From contig JANOHV010000234.1 in NCBI GenBank assembly GCA_031406795.1, forward strand, positions 1 through 21,886: DNA of 21,886 bases, read 5' to 3'. The notes under the pieces were generated by a model. It was not told the origin of the DNA and searched no databases. It was given only the letters and a program-made list of their open reading frames with translations. Both the position numbers and the translations under genes were made by a program. Of this stretch, positions 14,977-19,904 are shown one piece after another; the first letter of the stretch is position 1; each line of letters starts with the position of its first letter. The stretch is from DATDCY01 sp031406795 [NCBI: Candidatus Rokuibacteriota bacterium] (GTDB lineage Bacteria > JAUVQV01).

Positions 14977-17202
14977 ATGATCGGCCGCGCCGCACTCCTG
15001 ACCCTGTCCCTCCCTCTGGCTTTCGCGCTTCTGGCGGACCCGGCTGCCGGGGCCGATTCCGGGGCAGCCGCCGGCGCGCCGCTGGCCGCTGCCACTGCGG
15101 CAGCGGCGCCGATCCCCGGCGCGCCGCCGGTCGCCCTCGACGGCGACGAGGTCCTCGTCTCGGCGGAGCACCTCGAGCGCAGCAACGAGGACCGCACCGT
15201 GATCGGCGAAGGGGCGGTCACGATCCGCCACCGCGAAATGCGGCTGGTCGCCGATCGCGTCGTCTACAACGAGCTGACCAAGATGGTCGTCGCGGACGGC
15301 AACGTGGTGCTCGACAGCGGCGCGGACCGGCTGCAGGGCGAGCACCTCGAGTTGAACCTGGAGACGCGCATCGGCTTTCTCGAGCACGCGCAGGGCTTCC
15401 TCCAGACCTATTATTTCAAGGGCGAGCGCATCGAGAAGCGCGGTCCCGACCACTACTTTCTGCGTGGCGGCTCCTTCACCACCTGCGAGGGCGTGCTGCC
15501 CGACTGGAGCTTTCACGCCACCTCGACCGAGGTCACCATCGACGAATACCTGCATGCCTGGAACCCGACGCTGCGGATCAAGCGGGTGCCGGTGCTCTAC
15601 TTCCCCTATGCGGTCTTCCCCGTCAAGCGCGAGCGCTCCACCGGCCTGCTGATCCCGGCGATCAGCCTCCGGAGCGCCGACGGCATTACGGTCCGCAACG
15701 CCTTTTACTGGGCGCCGCGCGACAACTTCGACGCCACGCTCGGAATCGACTACCTGCAGAAGACCGGCTGGGGCGCCAGCGGCGAGATGCGCTACCTGCT
15801 GGCCCCCCGCACGCAGGGGGTCGTCGACGCCTACTACCTGCGCAACACGAGAACCGACGCCGAGCGCTGGTCGCTCGCGACCCGCAACTCCCACGAGCTG
15901 CCGCTGGGCATCCACGCCGAGATCGACGCCTTCTTCCAGAGCGACCGCGAGTTCATCGCGACGCAGGCCACGACGATCGAGGAGCGCTCGAGCGAGCGGA
16001 CCTCCTCCTCGTTCTTCCTCAACCGCAGCTGGTCGGCCTGGAACTTCGCGCTCTCGGGCCGCAACGAGATCAGCCTGATCACCGAACAGCGCACGACGCT
16101 CACGCGCTTTCCCGAGCTGCAGATCGACCGCACCAGTACCGAGGTCTTCGGCACCGATCTGTTCCTGAAGGTCGCGGCCAGCGGCGTGAGCCTCAAGCGC
16201 GACGACAGCACCACCGAGGTCGAGACGACGCGCGTGAACGTCGCCCCGGAGATGACCTGGCCGCTCTCGATCGGCAGCATCGCGCGCATCATCCCCCTGG
16301 CCGGCTATTCGTGGACCAGCTACAGCAAGAACACGCTGGGCGCCGAAGAGACGCGGTCGATCCCCTTTTTCAAGCTCGGGCTCGAGGGGCCGCGCACGTA
16401 CCGCATCTGGGATCTCTCCGAGGGGGGGCGTTTCACGCGCCTCAAGCACCTGCTCGAGCCGCGCATCTCCTACGTCTACACACCGGAGGTCAATCAGGAC
16501 ACCATTCCCCTGTTCGATTCCCTCGACCGGATCCCGCGGGCGAACCGCCTCGAATACAGCCTGATCAACACGCTCTACGCCAAGGTGCGGGCGACCCCGG
16601 CCACTGCGACCACCACCACTGCGACCGCCATCGATGCCGCGGGCGTCCCGCCCGCCCTCCCTCCCGGGACGCCGCCCGGCGGCGATCCTCTCGGCACGGC
16701 CCCGGCCGCGCCGCTGACCTCGACGCAGGAGCTGCTCTGGGTCAAACTTTCGCAGAACTACACCTTCGACAGCGGCAAGCTGACCGAAACCGAACCCTCC
16801 TTCACCCCGATCGAGTGGGAGGCGCGCACGCGGCCGCTCAAGGGGCTCGAGGTTCTCTGGCGCGGCAACTTCGACGTTTACGGCAAGGGGCTCGGCTATC
16901 ACAATCTCTCGCTCTCCTGGCAGGTCACCGAACGCTCCTCGCTGCAGGGCGACTGGCGCTCCACCCGCGACTCCGACCAGGACTTCCTCGATCTCGGCGG
17001 CAATGTTTCGCTCGGGCGCTTCGACGTCCAGGCGCGCAGCCGCTACAACCTCGCCGAGAAGACCTTCGTCGAGAACCGGGTCAACCTCAAGTACGTCTCG
17101 CAGTGCTGGGACATCACGCTCGGCTACGTGAAATGGACGGACAGGTATGAGTACACGCTGCTCTTCTCCCTGAAGGGCATCGGCACGATCGTGAGGATCT
17201 GA
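14977..17202 (+). CDS. lptD: LPS-assembly outer-membrane protein LptD
   Basis: Predicted 741-residue outer-membrane beta-barrel that inserts lipopolysaccharide into the outer leaflet with LptE, taking it from LptA. It has a signal peptide (LLTLSLPLAFALLADPAAGA), a low-complexity Ala stretch, an OstA/LptA-like jellyroll (about 60-150; GEGAVTIRHREMRLVADRVVYN, split over strands), then the family blocks LRIKRVPVLYFPYAVFP and RSTGLLIPAI and an alternating aromatic barrel to YEYTLLFSLKGIG at the C-terminus. Only two Cys remain in the mature part (about 170 and 710), placed like one interdomain disulfide of the E. coli protein. A Pro/Ala/Thr-rich insert of about 45 residues (about 538-582) lies between barrel strands. 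The ATG has AAGGA 5 nt upstream. Two smaller genes follow at 8 and 21 nt. Confidence 0.93.
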   Translation: MIGRAALLTLSLPLAFALLADPAAGADSGAAAGAPLAAATAAAAPIPGAPPVALDGDEVLVSAEHLERSNEDRTVIGEGAVTIRHREMRLVADRVVYNELTKMVVADGNVVLDSGADRLQGEHLELNLETRIGFLEHAQGFLQTYYFKGERIEKRGPDHYFLRGGSFTTCEGVLPDWSFHATSTEVTIDEYLHAWNPTLRIKRVPVLYFPYAVFPVKRERSTGLLIPAISLRSADGITVRNAFYWAPRDNFDATLGIDYLQKTGWGASGEMRYLLAPRTQGVVDAYYLRNTRTDAERWSLATRNSHELPLGIHAEIDAFFQSDREFIATQATTIEERSSERTSSSFFLNRSWSAWNFALSGRNEISLITEQRTTLTRFPELQIDRTSTEVFGTDLFLKVAASGVSLKRDDSTTEVETTRVNVAPEMTWPLSIGSIARIIPLAGYSWTSYSKNTLGAEETRSIPFFKLGLEGPRTYRIWDLSEGGRFTRLKHLLEPRISYVYTPEVNQDTIPLFDSLDRIPRANRLEYSLINTLYAKVRATPATATTTTATAIDAAGVPPALPPGTPPGGDPLGTAPAAPLTSTQELLWVKLSQNYTFDSGKLTETEPSFTPIEWEARTRPLKGLEVLWRGNFDVYGKGLGYHNLSLSWQVTERSSLQGDWRSTRDSDQDFLDLGGNVSLGRFDVQARSRYNLAEKTFVENRVNLKYVSQCWDITLGYVKWTDRYEYTLLFSLKGIGTIVRI

Positions 17203-17210
17203 GCCCGGCC

Positions 17211-18329
17211 ATGAAGCGGGTGCTGCTCCCGGTATGCCTGGTCGTCACCCTGGTCGCCATTCTGGAGATCCTCGCCAGCTGCTACTATTTTCTCGTCGTC
17301 CCGCCTTTGAGCCGCGACATGCTCGAACCGCTGATCGGAATCGCCAGCGCGGAGCGCCTTGACCTGCTGCGCTATCAGCCGCACCCGTATTTCAACTACG
17401 TCTTCAACCGGGACTACCGGTATCCGGATGGATTCAAGCCCTACAACTCCCGCGGCTTCCGCGCTCCCGAGTGGACGAAGAAACAGCCGGGGACCGTCAG
17501 GATCGTCGCCGTCGGCGGCAGCACGACCTACGGCATCTTCTCGCGGGACGGGAAGCACACCTGGCCGGTCTTACTCGCGAGCCGCCTGAACGCCCGCGGC
17601 GCCCCCGCGGTGGAGATCGTCAATCTCGGCGTGACCGGGTACACGCTCCCCGAGATCATGGGCGTCGTCGCGCTGACGGTGCCCGAGCTGGAACCGGACG
17701 TCGTGCTGATCAACGCCGGCGTCAACGACGCGTTCGCCGCGTGCTATCCGGACGAAGGGGGAGCGGACGGCACGCTCTTCCGCTTCCCGTGGAGCCCCCG
17801 GCAGCTCCCCGACATCGCCAAGCGCGGGATGCGCAGGAGCTACACGCTGAGAGTCCTGGGGTATCTGACGATGTCTCTGAACGACTATCTCCCCGGCGAC
17901 CTGATGACCGCCATGCAGTACACCCGCCCGGACGACGAGGAAGCCCGGCGCAACGCGGCGCAGGCCTCCGGGAAATACTTCCGGAGAAACCTCGCGACCG
18001 TCGTGTCGCAGGCCGGGGCCACCGGCGCCGCCGTGGTGCTGTTCACGCAGCCGCTCAACCAGGCCTGGGAGACGGTGGAGTCGCCCTTTTATCAGGGGGT
18101 CATCAGCGCGCACCGGCGAATCAACGAGATCATCCGGGAACTCGGGAAGGCGGCCGGCGTCGCCGTGGTCGACCTCGGCGCGCAGGTGCGGGCACCGACG
18201 CTCTTCGTGGACGCCATCCACGCGAGCCTCCGCGGGGAGGAGCTGCAAGCGCAGCTGATCGAGCCGACGGTCGCCGCGATCGTCGACGGCCTGCGAAGCC
18301 GCCCTGGACCCGGCGCGGCCCGGCCGTAG
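17211..18329 (+). CDS. Membrane-anchored SGNH/GDSL hydrolase-like protein
   Basis: Predicted 372-residue protein with one N-terminal hydrophobic segment (about 3-30) that acts as an uncleaved anchor or signal peptide, and a periplasmic SGNH-fold domain. Block I is VAVGGSTTYG with nucleophile Ser104, block II NLGVTGYT (Gly140), block III INAGVNDAF (Asn172) and block V FVDAIHAS (Asp about 334, His about 337), so all catalytic positions look present. Related anchored SGNH proteins act as esterases or O-acyl transferases on envelope polysaccharides. The substrate here is unknown. It starts 8 nt after lptD, which suggests an envelope role and shared transcription. No strong Shine-Dalgarno is visible, consistent with translational coupling to lptD. 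Confidence 0.82.
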   Translation: MKRVLLPVCLVVTLVAILEILASCYYFLVVPPLSRDMLEPLIGIASAERLDLLRYQPHPYFNYVFNRDYRYPDGFKPYNSRGFRAPEWTKKQPGTVRIVAVGGSTTYGIFSRDGKHTWPVLLASRLNARGAPAVEIVNLGVTGYTLPEIMGVVALTVPELEPDVVLINAGVNDAFAACYPDEGGADGTLFRFPWSPRQLPDIAKRGMRRSYTLRVLGYLTMSLNDYLPGDLMTAMQYTRPDDEEARRNAAQASGKYFRRNLATVVSQAGATGAAVVLFTQPLNQAWETVESPFYQGVISAHRRINEIIRELGKAAGVAVVDLGAQVRAPTLFVDAIHASLRGEELQAQLIEPTVAAIVDGLRSRPGPGAARP

Positions 18330-18350
18330 CCCGCCGCGAAGGCGCGACCC

Positions 18351-18623
18351 GTGGCGAACCCCGCGCCCCCGGCCGAGCGTCGGCCGACCCGCGCGGGCGG
18401 CGCGGCGGCGTTCGTCGGCATCCCCCTGGCGCTGGTCGCGCTGGTGTACGCGCCGCTGCTGGCGGCCGACTTGCTGCTGCGCGCGGTGCCGGTCCCCGCG
18501 GGCAACCACCTCGTGGCGCTCGCGTACGCCCCCCCGGGACTCGCGGCCGGCGCGCTGATTGCGCTGCTCGGGCTCGGCGTCCTAGTCGGACTCGCGGTGC
18601 GTCGACCGTCCAGCGACCGGTGA
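18351..18623 (+). CDS. Small hypothetical membrane protein with two predicted TM segments
   Basis: A 90-residue open frame starting at GTG with GAAGG about 8 nt upstream, 21 nt after the SGNH gene. A basic, Pro-rich N-terminus (about 1-17) is followed by hydrophobic helices at about 18-45 (AAFVGIPLALVALVYAPLLAADLLL) and 58-83 (ALAYAPPGLAAGALIALLGLGV, split by a PP kink), and a short charged tail RRPSSDR. No family is recognised. Position and spacing suggest the last gene of the lptD operon. Because GC-rich DNA gives many chance ORFs, it could be spurious, but the signal, spacing and two-helix topology favour a real gene. Confidence 0.5.
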   Translation: MANPAPPAERRPTRAGGAAAFVGIPLALVALVYAPLLAADLLLRAVPVPAGNHLVALAYAPPGLAAGALIALLGLGVLVGLAVRRPSSDR

Positions 18624-18665
18624 TGGGGCGTTGTGGGGCGGGGCCGGGTGAGGCAGCTGGGGGGA

Positions 18666-18725
18666 AAAGCCGGGAATGACAATAATTGTCATTCCGACTG
18701 ACCAGAATCGTCAGTTTCCGGCTTT
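18666..18725. promoter_or_regulatory. Tandem TGAC-N7-GTCA dyads, likely activator-binding (UAS) region of the pilin promoter
   Basis: The 275-bp gap before the pilins holds two dyads of the same design. The first, at 18677-18691, is the core of a perfect palindrome with arms GAATGACAAT and ATTGTCATTC around one A (18674-18694). The second is ACTGAC-N7-GTCAGT at 18697-18715. Their centres are 22 bp apart, two DNA turns. Perfect 8-bp arms AAAGCCGG (18666-18673) and CCGGCTTT (18718-18725) enclose both, so the strand could fold into a three-way junction. Two more GTCA half-sites occur at 18758-18761 and 18764-18767. The distance to the -24 element (about 120-150 bp) is normal for sigma-54 enhancer-binding sites such as those of PilR. 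The activator is not identified; a structured RNA or dispersed repeat is the alternative. Confidence 0.5.
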
Positions 18726-18829
18726 CCGGCTCTGATGTGGCTGTCCGCCGGATCGGCGTCATCGTCAAATGTTGCGATATATCCAATAAACACCGCCTCT
18801 TTTCGCTGTCGGCGGCGATACACCGGTGA

Positions 18830-18846
18830 TTGGCACGGAAAGTGCT
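18830..18846 (+). promoter_or_regulatory. Sigma-54 (RpoN) -24/-12 promoter of the pilin operon
   Basis: The sequence TTGGCACGGAAAGTGCT matches the RpoN consensus YTGGCACGRNNNTTGCW at 16 of 17 positions (G instead of T at the first base of the -12 TTGC). The invariant GG (18832-18833) and GC (18844-18845) have the required 10-bp gap between them. Transcription would start near 18857, about 40 nt before the pilA start. RpoN/PilR control of pilin genes is established in several proteobacteria. Confidence 0.8.
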
Positions 18847-18885
18847 TTAACTATTCGCAAAGGGTGCAAACCCGCAACAACAAAT

Positions 18886-18890
18886 GGAGG
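18886..18890 (+). promoter_or_regulatory. Ribosome-binding site deciding the pilA start
   Basis: GGAGG at 18886-18890 lies 8 nt before the ATG at 18899. An in-frame ATG at 18884 overlaps this site and has no purine-rich sequence of its own upstream, so initiation at 18899 is preferred. This gives a normal 10-residue prepilin leader. Confidence 0.7.
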
Positions 18891-18898
18891 GTAGGAAA

Positions 18899-19369
18899 AT
18901 GTTACAGCGGATTCGGAACCGGAAAGGCTTCACCCTGGTCGAGCTGATGATCGTCGTCGCCATCATCGGTATCCTGGCGGCCATCGCCATCCCGAACTTC
19001 CTGCAGTTCCGCCTCAAGGCCAAGACCTCCGAGGCCAAGTCGAACCTCGGCGCCATCCGCAGCACGGAAGTGGCGTACTTCGCCGAGTGGAATTTCTACG
19101 TTGGCAGTCAGACCCCGACGCCCGTCGCCGACCGCTCGGGAAGCGCCGCCAAGGTTGCTTGGGATACGACGACCCGCTTCTCCCTGCTCGGTTTCGCTCC
19201 CGAGGGGTCCGTGTTCTATTCCTATTCCCTTGAGTCCACCCTCTCTTACCCGTCCACCGCCGGGCTGACCATGAATGCCATCGGCGACCTTGATGCCGAC
19301 AGCTCGCTCAGCTCCTTCTACGTCACCGATTCCACCAACGAAATTCTCAAGAAGGGCGGCACGTTCTAG
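18899..19369 (+). CDS. pilA: Type IV major prepilin-like protein
   Basis: Predicted 156-residue prepilin with a 10-residue basic leader MLQRIRNRKG, PilD cleavage before Phe, Glu at mature position 5, and the hydrophobic N-terminal helix FTLVELMIVVAIIGILAAIA that forms the pilus core. The mature protein is about 146 residues. The globular part contains TRFSLLGFAPEG and a GDLDADSSLSSFYVTD segment with Asp-rich spacing that may bind a metal. Cysteines are absent, so there is no D-loop disulfide. The start at 18899 is supported by GGAGG. It is preceded by a sigma-54 promoter and followed, 47 nt after its stop, by a strong terminator. A paralogue with the same body blocks is encoded next. Confidence 0.93.
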   Translation: MLQRIRNRKGFTLVELMIVVAIIGILAAIAIPNFLQFRLKAKTSEAKSNLGAIRSTEVAYFAEWNFYVGSQTPTPVADRSGSAAKVAWDTTTRFSLLGFAPEGSVFYSYSLESTLSYPSTAGLTMNAIGDLDADSSLSSFYVTDSTNEILKKGGTF

Positions 19370-19403
19370 GATCGCGCCCGACATCTCGCCGGCTGGATCG
19401 CAG

Positions 19404-19904
19404 ATGTCAACAGTTGCAGGGGGCCCCAGGAAGTTCAGGGGCCCCCTGGTTTTTTTTTCGGGGAACGCGGGGTTCACGCTCGTCGAGTTGATGATCGCCG
19501 TCGCGATCGTCGGCATCCTGGTGATGGTCGCCGTCCCGAACTTCATGCGGATGCGCGAACGGGCGAAAATCTCCGAGGCCAAGGCCAATCTGGGCGCCAT
19601 CCGCGTGACCGAGCACGCCTATTTTTCCGAGTACAACCGCTATGTCGGTAACCAGCCTTTGACCCCCGATCGGACCGCCAACCCGTCCGGCCGTTTCCCC
19701 TGGTCGCCGGCCACCCGCTTTTCCCTGCTGGGGTTCGTGCCCGACGGCACGGTCTTCTTCAGCTACGGCCTCTCCGGGGTCGATGCGCCGACCGACACGT
19801 TCACCGCCCTGGCGGTCTCCGATCTCGACGGCGACGGCTTGTGGTCGAGCTGGCACCTGACCGGGGGTGACAAAGAGATGTACCACGAAGGCGCAGACAT
19901 CTGA
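19404..19904 (+). CDS. Second type IV pilin-like protein, paralogue of the upstream pilin
   Basis: Predicted 166-residue prepilin. The mature part begins FTLVELMIAVAIVGILVMVAVPNF with Glu5 and shares the blocks of the upstream pilin: SEAKANLGAIRVTEHAYFSEYNRYVGN versus its SEAKSNLGAIRSTEVAYFAEWNFYVGS-type region (shown in part), TRFSLLGFVPDG and SDLDGDGLWSSW. The duplication is therefore tandem. The leader is unusual: 23 residues (MSTVAGGPRKFRGPLVFFSG then NAG) instead of about 10, and its codons are the terminator hairpin and T-tract. ATG 19404 is the only standard in-frame start between the upstream pilin stop and the cleavage site; the frame is open further upstream into pilA. GGA about 6-7 nt upstream is a weak ribosome-binding site. 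Expression probably depends on read-through of the terminator. Confidence 0.88.
   Translation: MSTVAGGPRKFRGPLVFFSGNAGFTLVELMIAVAIVGILVMVAVPNFMRMRERAKISEAKANLGAIRVTEHAYFSEYNRYVGNQPLTPDRTANPSGRFPWSPATRFSLLGFVPDGTVFFSYGLSGVDAPTDTFTALAVSDLDGDGLWSSWHLTGGDKEMYHEGADI
19417..19458 (+). terminator. Intrinsic terminator inside the second pilin's leader codons
   Basis: A perfect 11-bp stem, CAGGGGGCCCC (19417-19427) with GGGGCCCCCTG (19438-19448), closes a 10-nt loop and is followed by G and nine T residues (19450-19458). This is a strong Rho-independent terminator for pilA. It lies 13 nt inside the second pilin ORF, so a ribosome translating that ORF would melt the hairpin. This is the geometry of an attenuator. 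Confidence 0.85.

Noticed and set aside
14878-16902. 674-residue minus-strand open frame opposite lptD
   Set aside because: Low-complexity Arg/Gly/Val composition and no family motif, whereas lptD on the other strand is clear. Part of it also lies in the mobile element.
18674-18694. Fur-like box reading of the perfect palindrome
   Set aside because: The core TGACAATAATTGTCA is close to some Fur-family sites, but the neighbouring dyad shares only TGAC-N7-GTCA, and the distance to the sigma-54 promoter fits an activator better. Kept only as an alternative.
18666-18725. Terminator of the lptD operon
   Set aside because: The hairpins are strong, but no T-tract follows the outer stem, so a standard intrinsic terminator is not supported.
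18884-18898. Alternative upstream pilA start giving two isoforms
   Set aside because: The ATG at 18884 overlaps the GGAGG that serves 18899 and has no ribosome-binding site of its own. A dual-start system is possible but not supported here.
18735-18947. 70-residue ORF across the pilin promoter
   Set aside because: It overlaps the sigma-54 promoter, the ribosome-binding site and the pilA start in another frame, and has no ribosome-binding site of its own.
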